The notes beneath the pieces are model-generated. The model was not told where the DNA came from and searched no databases. It worked only from the letters and a program-made list of their open reading frames with translations. Positions 1 through 10,299 of a DNA stretch of 64,000 bases are shown here, piece by piece. Origin of the DNA: Halobacterium sp. CBA1132. Its GTDB lineage: Archaea > Halobacteriota > Halobacteria > Halobacteriales > Halobacteriaceae. The stretch is taken from the NCBI RefSeq assembly GCF_001485535.1, contig NZ_BCMZ01000001.1, positions 1,116,001 to 1,180,000 on the forward strand, read 5' to 3'. The first letter of the stretch is position 1, and each line of letters starts with the position of its first letter. The position numbers were made by a program, and so were the translations under genes.

Positions 1-3000
1 GCGCGTGCAGGCGTGGGATAGTTTCACGCAGAACGGCGACGTGTATTTCTCCGGGAACGACGCGTACTACCACTTCCGGGAAGTGATGTACACGGTCCAG
101 CACTGGCCGTCGACGATGCCGTTCGACGTCTGGACGAACTTCCCGAACGGGACCAGTGTCGGCCAGTTCGGGACGCTGTTCGACCAGATTGTCGCTACCG
201 CTGCGCTCCTCGTCGGACTCGGAAGTCCGTCCCAGGAGACGATCTCGATGACGCTACTGTTCGCGCCGGCCGTCTTCGGCGCGCTACTCACCATTCCGAC
301 GTACTTCATCGGAAAGCGTCTCGGTGGTCGGCTCGGTGGCGTGTTCGCGGCAGTCGTTCTCGGTCTCCTCCCGGGCTACTTCCTCTCGCGGAGCCTCGTC
401 GGCGCCGCGGACCACAACGGCGCGGAGCCGTTGTTCATGTCACTGGCAGTGCTCGCGACGATGGTCGCGCTCACCGTCGCGGAACGCGAGAAGCCGGTCT
501 ACGAGCAGTTCCTCGACCGCGACGTCGCGGGTCTCCGAAGCGTCGTCGGATGGAGTGTTCTCGCGGGCGCCGCCACCGCGGCATACATGTGGATGTGGCC
601 GCCCGGTGTTCTCCTCGTCGGTATTTTCGGCGTGTTCTACCTCGTGAAGCTGACCAGCGACTACTACAGCGGCACGAGCCCCGACCACGTCGCCGTCGTC
701 GGTGCCGTCAGCTCGGTGACGACCGGCCTGCTGATGTTAGTTCCGCTGTCGACGCTTTCCTTCTCCCCCTCGAACTTCTCCATCCTCCAGCCGGCATTCT
801 CTATTGCGGTCGGCGTCGGCGCCGTGTTCCTCGCGTGGCTCGCCCGCGAATGGGACAACCGCGAACTCGACGCAACCTCGTACCCGCTCGCCGTATTCGG
901 CATTCTCGTCGTCGCACTCGGTGCGACGACAGTCGTCCTCCCCGAATTCTGGGGAATGCTTCAGGGGAACCTTCTGCGCTTCGTCGGCTTCAGCGCAGGC
1001 GCAGCCACTCGGACTATCGGTGAGGCCCAGCCGTTCCTCTCTCGGACGAGCACGTACGGACTCGGGATGTTCGGCGTCATTTTCCTCGAATACGGGCTCG
1101 CGTTCTTCACGGCCCTCCTGGGCGCGGCGTGGATTCTGCTCCGCCCGCACTTCCGCAGCGGCAACCCACGGCGCATGGGTGGCGCGGCGGTCGCCGTTGT
1201 CGTGGTTGGGCTCGTGTTCGTGGCGCCGGGCATTGGTGATGCGGTCGGTACGCTGCTCGGCGTGGACGGCCAGGTCGGTTCGCTGGCTATCGTCGGCATC
1301 ACGCTCCTTGCAGTCACGGTGACTGGCGACTACGACGCGGAGAAACTGCTCGTGGTCGTCTGGGGCGCGTTCATCACCTCGGCGGCGTTCACGCAGGTGC
1401 GGTTCAACTACTACCTCGTCGTGCCGGTCGTCGTGCTGAACGCATACGTGCTGAAGGTCGTGCTCGGCTTCGTGAGCCTCGACAAGCCGGCCGCACAGAT
1501 CGAGGACGTTGACTGGTACCAGGTCGGCACGGTCGTCGCCGTCGTGTTGGTCGTGCTCGTCCCCATCGCGGCCCCCGTTGCCGCGTCCGCGACTGGTGAC
1601 GGTGCTAGCCCGGTGCGGTTGACGAACAATCAGGGCCAGCAGGTGCCGCTGCAGTCGGCGACGACCGTCGGCGCGTCGAACAGCCCCGGTGCGGTGACGG
1701 TGTGGGACGACGCGATGGAGTGGATGAATACGAACACGCCCGAACAGGGCAACTTCGGCGGCGCGGACAACGCCGACCAATTGGACTACTACGGGACGTA
1801 CAGCCAGACCGACGACTACGACTACCCCGACGGCGCGTACGGCGTGATGTCGTGGTGGGACTACGGCCACTGGATGACCGTCGAGGGCCAGACGATCCCG
1901 GTCGCGAACCCGTTCCAGCAACACGCCACGCAGGCGGCGAACTTCCTGCTCGCGCAGAACGAGACCGAGGCCGCGAACGCGCTCGCCGTCGTCAACGAGG
2001 ACGACGCGAAGACGCGCTACGTCGCGGTGGACTCCCAGATGGTCTCGCCCCAGCAGAAGTTCGGCGCGCCGACCATCTTCTACGACGGCCCGCGGAACTT
2101 CACCACGGGGACGTTCTACACGCAGAACATCCTCTCGCAGTACCAGGAGGGCCAGATCACGAACTACCGGTCGTTCAGCCAGCTCCCGACGCTGAACCAC
2201 CAGGCGTACTACGAGTCGCTGATGGTGCGGCTCTACAAGTACCACGGCAGCGCACAGCAGGCCCAGCCAATCGTCGTCGACTGGCGGGACACGCTGCAGA
2301 CGACGACCGGCGGGGACCTGTACAGCTTCGACCAGTCGGCGTCCCCGATTCGGCAGTTCGACAACATGACCGCGGCCGAGCAGTACGTCGCCAACGACAC
2401 CACCGCCCAGATTGGCGGGTTCAACGGGGTTCCCTCGGAGTACGTCGAAGCCCTCCAGCACTACCGGTTCATCGGGTCGAGTGACAACACGGGCGTGAAG
2501 CTCTTCGAGCGCGTCGAGGGAGCGACCGTCACGGGGACCGGCCCCGCGAACACGACGGTGACCGCGTCGGTCACGCTGAACATGACCCATCTCTCGGCGG
2601 GCAACCAGACGCCGCAGTTCACGTACACGCAGCGCGCGGAGACCGGGGCTGACGGCGAGTTCACGATGACGCTCCCGTACTCATCGACCGGCTACGACGA
2701 GTACGGCCCCGAGAACGGCTACACGAACACGTCCGTTCGCGCCGCGGACGCCTACGAGTTCACGACCGGTGCCCTCACGTCGGAGAACCTGACGACCGTC
2801 GAGTGGAACGCGACGGCCGACGTCACTGAAGGCCAGGTCATCGGCGAGACCGAGTCCGCGACCGAGGTCGAGTTGGAGCGCCACGTCGTCGACCGTCCGG
2901 AGGGCGCCGAGCAGAACGACACGACCAACGAGACGCAGTCGCTGGCATCCCCAGACTCGGTGGCTATCGAATCGTCGACAACGACCGATTCGACGAGTAG

Positions 3001-3087
3001 CGGGCCACTCGGCCTGCAGTCGTCGTTCGGCGCGGCCGCACTCGCTGTGCCCGCGGTCGCCGGCGCGCTCGGGCGGCGCTACGCATA

Positions 3088-3088
<1 letters not shown>
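1..3088 (+). CDS. aglB: Oligosaccharyltransferase AglB (STT3 family), 5' end cut by the window
   Basis: Transfers the lipid-linked glycan from dolichol phosphate to Asn of S-layer and other surface proteins, on the outer face of the membrane. The frame is open from base 2. The visible protein starts inside the family, just before the first luminal loop with the SGNDAYYH motif, so the true start and first membrane segment lie upstream. Many hydrophobic segments fill the first 540 visible residues. The catalytic WWDYGHW motif sits near visible residue 617. A soluble outer domain follows and a last hydrophobic segment precedes GRRYA. The TAA stop shares its last A with the ATG of the DUF368 gene, so the two are translationally coupled. 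Family assignment is certain; only the N-terminus is missing. Confidence 0.96.
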
Positions 3089-4023
<935 letters not shown>

Positions 4024-4082
4024 CCCTGTCAGTTCCCGCCGCTGGAGGTGGTGTTTTGCCCATCGATTCCGAACCGATAGCC

Positions 4083-4439
4083 ATGCTTCCGTTCGACGAC
4101 GAGATCCTCGAACGCGTCGCCACAGACAGCGGCGTCACCGAGACGGCGCTCCGCGAGGCCGCCGCGTCCGTGCAGGCGACGCTCGCCGGCCACCCCGGCT
4201 TGACCGTCGACGGCCTCGTCTACGAGTGGCGGCAGGCGTTCCGCGACGACCCGCTGGTCGAGCGTCGACCCGACGCGTGGATACTGCGGGTTCCAGAACG
4301 CGTGTGGGCGGACGTCCGCGACCGCGCCGCCGTTCCCGAGAACGTCGAGGACGCGCTCACGGCGTTACACGCGACGGAAGTGAACGGCGAGCAGAGCAGC
4401 GAGCGCGACGGTGTCGTGCTCGTCGTTGCGCGGGAGTGA
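4083..4439 (+). CDS. Conserved haloarchaeal protein of unknown function
   Basis: 118 residues from the ATG at 4083, beginning MLPFDDEILERV. The frame stays open further upstream, but that part is Arg-rich, overlaps the DUF368 gene and looks non-coding. No signal peptide or membrane segment. The N-terminal third looks helical; the middle has a WRQAFRDDPLVERRPDAWIL stretch with aromatic and charged residues that may form a small DNA- or protein-binding fold, but I recognise no family. It follows DUF368 after 59 bases and may be read with it. It faces the HTH gene ending at 4453. Confidence 0.75.
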   Translation: MLPFDDEILERVATDSGVTETALREAAASVQATLAGHPGLTVDGLVYEWRQAFRDDPLVERRPDAWILRVPERVWADVRDRAAVPENVEDALTALHATEVNGEQSSERDGVVLVVARE

Positions 4440-4452
4440 GAAGCAGTCGCAG

Positions 4453-4899
4453 TTAGAAGTCGCGGTCGGGGTCCGGGCCGGGGTCGAGGCCGCCCTCGGG
4501 TTCCGGTTCGGGCTCGGGTTCCGGCTCGGGGTCGGTGTCGATCTGGTCCTCGTACGCGAGGTTCATGATCCACTGGGAGAAGGCGTCGCTCTGCCCGTCG
4601 ACTTCCTCCTCGCCGACGAACGGCGACAGCATCTCGCCGGCCATCAGCAGCGAGAAGTCGAGTTTGCGCTCGTCGATGAGGGGCGTGATGAGGAACGTCG
4701 TGTTCCCGTTGTGGACGCTCTCCTCGCGCTCGACGAATCCCTTCTCTTCGAGTTTCGACGCGATGCGGCTCCCCTTCCGCGAGGAGACGTCCAGTTCCTT
4801 CCAGAACTCGCTCTGGTAGACGCCCCGCGTCTCTCGAACGAGTTCCAGCCCGCGTCGCTCGTCCTCCGAGAGGTCCGACTCGGTGGCTTCGGCGCTCAT
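4453..4899 (-). CDS. Winged-helix transcriptional regulator with Pro-Glu repeat tail
   Basis: 148 residues. Residues 15-65 form a winged helix (LVRETRGVYQSEFWKEL, then a recognition helix around SSRKGSRIASKL and an EEKGFVERE wing), resembling the MarR/Lrp-like haloarchaeal regulators that read short repeats of this kind. The middle (residues 65-115) is a conserved partner or ligand region. The tail is a run of PE dipeptides encoded by a GGTTCG/GGCTCG-type DNA repeat at about 4497-4532, then an Asp-Pro-Gly-rich end. The target is unknown. It is divergent from nothing: the next gene upstream is also on the minus strand. Confidence 0.82.
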   Translation of the reverse strand: MSAEATESDLSEDERRGLELVRETRGVYQSEFWKELDVSSRKGSRIASKLEEKGFVEREESVHNGNTTFLITPLIDERKLDFSLLMAGEMLSPFVGEEEVDGQSDAFSQWIMNLAYEDQIDTDPEPEPEPEPEPEGGLDPGPDPDRDF

Positions 4900-4924
4900 G
4901 TACGAACAACCGGGTGCGCGCGGT

Positions 4925-5614
4925 TTAAAGCTGACCGTCTACACGCCGGTAGTCGGTCTCGCAGGGCGGGCCGTCAGCGAACTCGTACTCGACTTCGCCG
5001 TCCGCGCGAATCGTCACGAGCGACGACGACCGCGTGCCGTAGCCGTCGCCGTGGATGCACGCGCCGGTGTCGTGGTCGGCGAGCGCGCTGCGGGCCGCCT
5101 CGCGCCACGCATCCGGAGTGTCGTGGCCGCGCAGTGCGTCACGAATTGCGCGCGACTTCGCCGTCCCGCCGTCGTAGCCGGCGTTCACGAGGACGTGCGT
5201 CCCGGGGTCGAGCGCGTGCGTCCGCAGCACGCCGTCCCACTCCAAGAGCACGCACTCGTGTTCGTCCGCGATGACGAGGTTGAAGCCCGCGTACTCGCGG
5301 GCGGCGACCTCGCGTTCGACCGTCTCGATGGCGCCGTCGGCGGACCCGGCGGCGAGCGTGTCAGTGACGAGGCGGCCGCGGGAGCGCTCGCCCTCGATGT
5401 CCGCATCTCGATTCGTCACGGCGACGAACACGCGGTGCTCGTTCACGCCGATCCACGTCCCGCCGGCTTCCTCGTCCCTGGGCATCAGTACCGCAGGATT
5501 TGTCCCGCGGACGGCGGGCGGCGAGGATGGCCGGCCGGCTGCTTCGTCTCGGTTCGCACCGACGACCAACGGCGCGTCGTCGTAGGCCTGCCACGCGAAT
5601 GCCAGCGTACACAC
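4925..5614 (-). CDS. NRDE family protein (TANGO2-like, DUF833)
   Basis: 229 residues from a GTG start at 5614, giving MCTLAFAW. Cys2 next to the initiator and the NRDE tetrad near residue 20 (VGANRDEAAGRPS) define the family, which has an Ntn-hydrolase-like fold where the processed Cys would be the nucleophile. Further family features are GGTWIGVN near residue 51 and VAVTNRD near residue 64. Length is usual for archaeal members. The biochemical role of the family is unsettled; eukaryotic TANGO2 has been linked to lipid or heme handling. It stands alone on the minus strand between the HTH gene and the two-gene module. Confidence 0.9.
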   Translation of the reverse strand: MCTLAFAWQAYDDAPLVVGANRDEAAGRPSSPPAVRGTNPAVLMPRDEEAGGTWIGVNEHRVFVAVTNRDADIEGERSRGRLVTDTLAAGSADGAIETVEREVAAREYAGFNLVIADEHECVLLEWDGVLRTHALDPGTHVLVNAGYDGGTAKSRAIRDALRGHDTPDAWREAARSALADHDTGACIHGDGYGTRSSSLVTIRADGEVEYEFADGPPCETDYRRVDGQL

Positions 5615-5669
5615 GCCCCGGGCTACGACCCGCGCGCACTTAGTTCTCGTCGGCGTTCGTCAAGGCGAT

Positions 5670-6125
5670 TTACCGGTTCCAGGTAATCTCCGAGAGTTGG
5701 TCCGGAATGCTGGTCAGGCGACGTTCGAAGGTGGAATACGGATGCTCGTCTTCGATGTGGTCGGCAGACCGTCGCTCGGTCGTTCCATCCGCGTACTCGA
5801 CCTGGAGATGCACAGGACCATACTCCGGTTCTGTCTCGTCAGCGTGCCACCCAAACCCACGACCTGATTCCGGCTCCCACCATTGAATCCAGGAGTGTGG
5901 GCGCTCCCCCTCGAGGTCGAATTCGACCCGGAGACGGACGTTCGAAGCCGAGTAATCTCGTTCGAGGAACGCGACGGGGTCGATCTCTGCGACGACTTCG
6001 TTGGCGTCCCGTTGGGACGGTTCGTACCAGACAGTCAGACAGCCGCCTGTCCGTGAGAGGCGGTCGTGAACACGGCGAAGGAGCTTCGGCTCGACGGGGC
6101 GCCACACACCGAAAATCGGGGCCAC
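5670..6125 (-). CDS. Unknown protein, second gene of an HTH-linked pair
   Basis: 151 residues, acidic, no signal peptide or membrane span. It carries several conserved-looking aromatic clusters (FGVWRPVEP, SWIQWWEPESGRGFGWHAD) and a C-terminal PYSTFERRLT segment. The gene starts 6 bases after the end of the HTH regulator gene, so the two form an operon. I recall that such proteins recur next to DUF7342-type HTH proteins in haloarchaea, but cannot give it a function. The small size, tight pairing and operator upstream recall a toxin-antitoxin or stress module; this is inference only. Confidence 0.72.
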   Translation of the reverse strand: MAPIFGVWRPVEPKLLRRVHDRLSRTGGCLTVWYEPSQRDANEVVAEIDPVAFLERDYSASNVRLRVEFDLEGERPHSWIQWWEPESGRGFGWHADETEPEYGPVHLQVEYADGTTERRSADHIEDEHPYSTFERRLTSIPDQLSEITWNR

Positions 6126-6131
6126 GACGAG

Positions 6132-6653
6132 TTACCTCGCGCCTTCGAGACGGACGTTCGCAGGGACGTCGTCAGTGAGTGACTGGATGTCGTCGTAGAG
6201 CTGGAGCGCGGTTTGGATGGTATCGCGCGACCGAAGGCTGTTCTCCCAGCGACGGAGCGCCTGTCGCCGTTCGCGAATCTCGTCGGCAGGCAGGTCGTCT
6301 CCGAGCGTCGCTTCGAGGTCCTCCGGAGCGTCCACCTCGTACGTCGTTTTCCAGTCTTCGATTCGGTCGGCGATGGCTTCGAGTTCCCCCCGGAGTTCCG
6401 CTCGGTCGTTGGTCAGGATGAGTTCCCGAAGGTGGTCGAAGTAGGCCCGGGTCGGGTCCGGGACGTACGTGTCGTCCTCAGTCACCAGGAGGACGCCCGA
6501 CTCGGCGAGGTTGTCGAGGTGCTTCTTCGCGGTGTCCCACTTGACGTCTGCCTGCTCCGCGATCCAGTTCGCGGTTCGTGGCTCCGAGAGCGTCGTCGCA
6601 ATCGTCTCGACGCGCTCCCGGGCCGTCATCGACTCGGTCCACGATTCGACCAT
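6132..6653 (-). CDS. HTH regulator of the DUF7342 type, probably autoregulatory
   Basis: 173 residues from the ATG at 6653. The frame extends upstream, but the promoter lies there, so 6653 is preferred. Residues 9-60 are a winged helix (ARERVETIATTLSEP, ADVKWDTAKKHLDNL, then a wing ending DDTYVPD). The rest is a long helical region with heptad-like spacing (RAELRGELEAIADRIEDW, IRERRQALRRWENSLRSR), likely for dimerisation. A TATA-like GTATAT lies 25-30 bases before the ATG, as for a leaderless mRNA, and two CCCA...TGGG dyads cover and precede it. The downstream partner gene starts after 6 bases. Confidence 0.83.
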   Translation of the reverse strand: MVESWTESMTARERVETIATTLSEPRTANWIAEQADVKWDTAKKHLDNLAESGVLLVTEDDTYVPDPTRAYFDHLRELILTNDRAELRGELEAIADRIEDWKTTYEVDAPEDLEATLGDDLPADEIRERRQALRRWENSLRSRDTIQTALQLYDDIQSLTDDVPANVRLEGAR

Positions 6654-6675
6654 GATAGCGGATACGAAGCAGAAG

Positions 6676-6711
6676 CCCATATACTCTGGGGACGAACCCA
6701 ATATATTGGGT
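6676..6711 (-). promoter_or_regulatory. Promoter with two CCCA-TGGG dyads (operator pair) of the DUF7342-type module
   Basis: ACCCAATATATTGGGT at 6696-6711 is a perfect 16-bp palindrome. A second, looser dyad CCCATATACTCTGGG lies at 6676-6690 and overlaps the TATA-like element of the minus-strand gene starting at 6653. Both have the arms CCCA and TGGG, 6 and 7 bases apart. The A+T-rich palindrome stands out against the G+C-rich surroundings. Two similar dyads 20 bp apart on one promoter suggest cooperative repressor binding, probably by the HTH protein itself (inference). Confidence 0.75.
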
Positions 6712-6797
6712 GGATACTGTTGTGAGCGATCGGGAAGTCGGCTCGACGTGGCAACCACCCGGGTACGAGTCGCTCGCATACTGCGAGTCAGTCTCGC

Positions 6798-8255
6798 CTA
6801 CTCGGTCTCGAGTTCGCGCCGCACCGCCTCGCGGTCGACGGTCCCAGAGGCGGTTCGCGGCACCGTCTCGGCGAACGCAATCGTCCGGGGGTGCTTGTAG
6901 CGTGCGAGTCGGTCCCCGCAGAACGCGCGGAGGTCGTCGGCAGTCACGCCCTCCGCGACGACGATCGCGGCGACGCGCTCACCCCACTCCTCGTCGGGGA
7001 CGCCGATGACGGCAACGTCTTCGACGGCCGGGTGGTCGCGGAGGACGGCCGCGACCTCCTCGGGGTGGACGTTCTCGCCGCCCGTGACAATCTGGTCGGT
7101 CTGTCGCCCGCCGACGTGGAGGAATCCCGCAGAATCCACGAACCCGAAGTCGCCCGTACGGAGGCCGTGCTCGCAGAATTTATCGGTATTTGCGTCCGCG
7201 GAGAGGTAGCCGGGCGTGACCGTCGGCCCGGAGACGACGAGTTCACCCGTCTCGCCCGCCGGTAGCACGTCGCCGTCCTCGTCGAGGACCGTCACGTCGG
7301 TCCCGAGCAGCGGCCGCCCCGAACTGTCCGGGCGGTCGCGGGCTTCCGTCGCGTGCAGGGTTGCGACCTGTGAGGCGGTCTCGGTCATTCCGAACGTCGG
7401 ACAGACGGGGACACCCGCGTTGAGCGCGCGTTCGACGAGTTCCGGTGGGGTCGGCGCGCCCCCGACGAGCGCGAACCGCAGACTGTCGGGGAGGCTGCCG
7501 GCGTCGAGCAGTCGGTCGAGCATCGTCGGGACCAGCGAGACGCCCGTGCAGTCGTGGGTCGCAAGCGCGCTGCGCACGCCGTCGGCGTCGAACCCGCGCG
7601 TGAGCACGGCCGTCGTCCCGTACAGCGCCGACCGGAGGACGACCGAGAGCCCGCCCATGTGGTACAGGGAGAGCGGGCACAGCCAGCTGTCCTCGGGGAG
7701 CACGCCGAGGCGGAACGAGGAGGCGACGGCGCTCGCGGCGACGTTCGCGTACGTCAAGCGGACGGCTTTCGGGTCGCCCGTGGTCCCCGACGTGAACATC
7801 ACGGCGCGCGTGTCCGTCCACGACAGGGCTGCGGGCTCGAAGCGCTTCGGCGAGCGCGCGCCCAAGTGCTCGATGTCTCCCTCAGCATCCACGCTCACGG
7901 CCGGCACCGGGAGGGCGCGCGCTGCGTCCGCGGTGTCGGCTTCGCAGACGACCAGCGCGGGGCCGACGCGCTCGGCTTGCGCGCTGAGTTCCGGCGTCGC
8001 GAGCCGCGCGTTCAGCGGCACGAGCACCGCACCGAGGCGAGCGCACGCGAACACGAGCCGGACGAACGCCGGGCGATTCTCCATCAGGACCGCCACGCGG
8101 TCGCCGCGCTGGACGCCGCAGGCGGCGAGCCGTCCCGCCATTTCCTCGATGTCGGCGTCGAGGTCGCGGAACGTCCACGTCGCGTCGGTGGCGGCGTCGA
8201 CGAGCGCGGTCGCGTCGGGGTTGCTGCGCGTCTGCAGCGCGACGGCGTCACGCAT
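6798..8255 (-). CDS. menE: o-Succinylbenzoate-CoA ligase
   Basis: Activates o-succinylbenzoate to its CoA ester with ATP in menaquinone synthesis. 485 residues of the acyl-CoA synthetase (ANL) superfamily. The phosphate-binding loop TSGTTGDPK is at residues 155-163, the PTFGMTETAS motif follows near 290, and the C-terminal domain carries GGENVHPEEV and ends with the family Lys region (ARYKHPRTIAF). The start overlaps the end of menC by 8 bases, so it is the last gene of menA-menC-menE. The ANL family is broad, but the menC overlap settles the substrate. Confidence 0.94.
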   Translation of the reverse strand: MRDAVALQTRSNPDATALVDAATDATWTFRDLDADIEEMAGRLAACGVQRGDRVAVLMENRPAFVRLVFACARLGAVLVPLNARLATPELSAQAERVGPALVVCEADTADAARALPVPAVSVDAEGDIEHLGARSPKRFEPAALSWTDTRAVMFTSGTTGDPKAVRLTYANVAASAVASSFRLGVLPEDSWLCPLSLYHMGGLSVVLRSALYGTTAVLTRGFDADGVRSALATHDCTGVSLVPTMLDRLLDAGSLPDSLRFALVGGAPTPPELVERALNAGVPVCPTFGMTETASQVATLHATEARDRPDSSGRPLLGTDVTVLDEDGDVLPAGETGELVVSGPTVTPGYLSADANTDKFCEHGLRTGDFGFVDSAGFLHVGGRQTDQIVTGGENVHPEEVAAVLRDHPAVEDVAVIGVPDEEWGERVAAIVVAEGVTADDLRAFCGDRLARYKHPRTIAFAETVPRTASGTVDREAVRRELETE

Positions 8256-9255
8256 CTGCGTTCACCTCCGCGAGGTCGACACTGACGCCGTGGCCGGGCG
8301 CCTCGGGCACGCGAACCCGTCCGTCTTCGACGGGCGCCGGGTCGGCCGCGAGGTCGTCGGCGAGTCGGTCGGCCGTCGCGAGGCCGCACGCCGACACGTC
8401 GGGAATCGCGGCGGCGAGGTGGACGGCGGCGGTGCGCGCGACGACGGCGTCGACGGTCGTCGTCACGACGGGGTCGACGCCCGCTCCGCGAGCGTCGGTC
8501 GCGGCGTCGAGCGCGCGGTCTACGCCGCCGAGCGCCATCGGCTTTAGAATCACACAATCCGCGGCGTCGAGCACGTCGGCGAGCGCGTGCTCGGTCAGCG
8601 ACTCGTCGAGCGCGACGCCCACGTCGCCGCCACGGAGGCCACGGTGCCCCGCGAGGTCCTCGGCCGACAGCGGCTGTTCGACGTAGTCGACGCCGAGGTC
8701 GGTGAACGCGTCGAACGCCTCGCGGGCCTGCTGGCGGGTCCACGCTCCGTTCGCGTCCGCGCGCAGCGTCGCGTCCGTCACCTCGCGGACTGCCCGGAGC
8801 CGTTCGACGTCCGCCGCGACGGAGCGCGCGCCGACTTTCACTTTCAGCGTCTCGAAGCCGCGCTCGGTCGCAGCGCGCGCTTCACGAGTGGTCTGCTCGG
8901 GCGTGCCGTCGCCGACCGTGGCGTTCACGCGGATGGAGTCTGCGGGGTCGTCGCAGAGGTGGCGGGCGAGCGAGACGGTCGCGTCGCGGGCCTCGGCGTC
9001 GAGTTTCGCCAACGAGACGGCGTGACGCGCGGCCGGCGCGCCCTCGCAAGCGGCGAGCGCGTCCTCCCAGTCCGCAGCAGCGTCGGCGGTTTCGAGCCCG
9101 CGCTCGCAGGCCGCTCGGGATTCGGTCCAGTCCGGGAGTGGCGTGGCTTCGCCGACGCCGCCCTCGCGCGCGAACAGGAAGCCGCGGCGCTCGTCGATAG
9201 TCCCGCTGGCGGTCCCGAGCGGGCGCGAGAGTGGGAGAGAGAACGCGCGAATCAT
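8248..9255 (-). CDS. menC: o-Succinylbenzoate synthase
   Basis: Dehydrates SHCHC to o-succinylbenzoate. 335 residues of the enolase superfamily. The Lys of LKVKVG (about residue 140), the metal-ligand stretch LRADANGAW, the YVEQPL Glu and the ALDESL Asp are in the expected order, as is the later CVILKP Lys. Its ATG overlaps the menA stop (ATGA) by 4 bases and its end overlaps menE by 8, so the three are one operon. Related dipeptide epimerases share these motifs; the operon argues for MenC. Confidence 0.94.
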   Translation of the reverse strand: MIRAFSLPLSRPLGTASGTIDERRGFLFAREGGVGEATPLPDWTESRAACERGLETADAAADWEDALAACEGAPAARHAVSLAKLDAEARDATVSLARHLCDDPADSIRVNATVGDGTPEQTTREARAATERGFETLKVKVGARSVAADVERLRAVREVTDATLRADANGAWTRQQAREAFDAFTDLGVDYVEQPLSAEDLAGHRGLRGGDVGVALDESLTEHALADVLDAADCVILKPMALGGVDRALDAATDARGAGVDPVVTTTVDAVVARTAAVHLAAAIPDVSACGLATADRLADDLAADPAPVEDGRVRVPEAPGHGVSVDLAEVNADA

Positions 9256-10184
9256 ACCACGAGGCCGACGCCGAACAGGAGGGCGTACAGCGCGAGCAGT
9301 TGTCCGGTGCGCGTGAGCGCGGGGTTGAGGGCGTCGCCGTCGGTCCGCGTGAAGACGGTCTTCGTGACGCTGACGGCCAGCGGCGCGGAGAGGTACGGGA
9401 GGAACACCGCCGGCTCGCCGGTCTTAGCGAAGAACCACACCGGGACGGCGTACGCCAGCACGAACATCGCCGCGAACTGGCCGCGCGAGAACGCGTCCCC
9501 GAAGCGCACCGCGAGCGTGCGCTTGCCGGTCTTCTCGTCCTCCTCGCGGTCGCGGACGTTGTTCACGACGAGGATGTTCGTCGCGATGGCGGCGACGGGG
9601 AGGCTGGCGACGAACGCCGCCAGCGTCACCGTGCCTTCGGGGAGGCCGACCGGGACGCCGGCGACGAAACTGGCGGCCTGCACGTAGTAGGCGCCCGTGA
9701 CAGCGACGACGCCGAAGAACACGAACACGAAGATGTCGCCGAGGCCGTGGTAGCCCAGCGGGTACGGGCCGCCCGTGTACGCGATGCCGGACGCGACGCT
9801 GACGAGTCCGACGACGAGAATCGGGACGCCACCGATCCAGACGAGGTACGTGCCGACGAGAACGGCGGCGGCGAACGTGAGGTACATCGCGCGCTTCACT
9901 TCGCGGGGTTCGATGAGGCCGCCCGCGGTGACGCGCGTGAACCCCTCGCGCTCCTCGGTGTCGGCGCCCTGCACGGCGTCGTAGTAGTCGTTCGCGAAGT
10001 TCGTGCCGATCTGGATGAGTGCGGCGCCGACGAACGCGGCGAATGCCGGCAGCGGCGCGAACACGCCGTCGCGGACCGCCAGCCCCGCCGCGACCAGGAT
10101 GGGGGCGGCCGCGACGGGCAGCGTGTGCGGGCGCGCGGCGATGAGCCACGCTTCCCGCCGGGAGACGTCTGCCGTATCGGTCAT
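9252..10184 (-). CDS. menA: 1,4-Dihydroxy-2-naphthoate polyprenyltransferase
   Basis: Attaches the isoprenoid side chain to 1,4-dihydroxy-2-naphthoate in the membrane, giving demethylmenaquinone. 310 residues from the ATG at 10184 (an in-frame ATG at 10211 is possible). UbiA-family signature NDYYDAVQGAD is at residues 65-75 and a second Asp-rich site NNVRDREEDEKTGKRT lies near residue 205. About nine hydrophobic segments. First gene of menA-menC-menE. No strong TATA box is obvious upstream. Confidence 0.95.
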   Translation of the reverse strand: MTDTADVSRREAWLIAARPHTLPVAAAPILVAAGLAVRDGVFAPLPAFAAFVGAALIQIGTNFANDYYDAVQGADTEEREGFTRVTAGGLIEPREVKRAMYLTFAAAVLVGTYLVWIGGVPILVVGLVSVASGIAYTGGPYPLGYHGLGDIFVFVFFGVVAVTGAYYVQAASFVAGVPVGLPEGTVTLAAFVASLPVAAIATNILVVNNVRDREEDEKTGKRTLAVRFGDAFSRGQFAAMFVLAYAVPVWFFAKTGEPAVFLPYLSAPLAVSVTKTVFTRTDGDALNPALTRTGQLLALYALLFGVGLVV

Positions 10185-10299
10185 GCCCCGGAATTGGGCG
10201 AGCGCGCCCATAGCGGTGGCGGTCCCGGCGCTCGGCCGCGTCCGCCGAAGCCCGCCGCTAGCCGCACGTATAAGTCGCTGAAGCGATGTTTTCGAGTAC

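Noticed and set aside
737-2590. 617-codon open frame on the minus strand opposite aglB
   Set aside because: Arg/Val/Asp-rich composition typical of the complement of high-G+C genes, no motif; aglB on the plus strand is certain.
4497-4532. CRISPR-like short repeat
   Set aside because: It is a coding microrepeat for Pro-Glu dipeptides, with no spacers.
7216-8547. 443-codon plus-strand frame over menE
   Set aside because: Ser/Thr/Arg-biased shadow of menE and menC, no recognisable domain.
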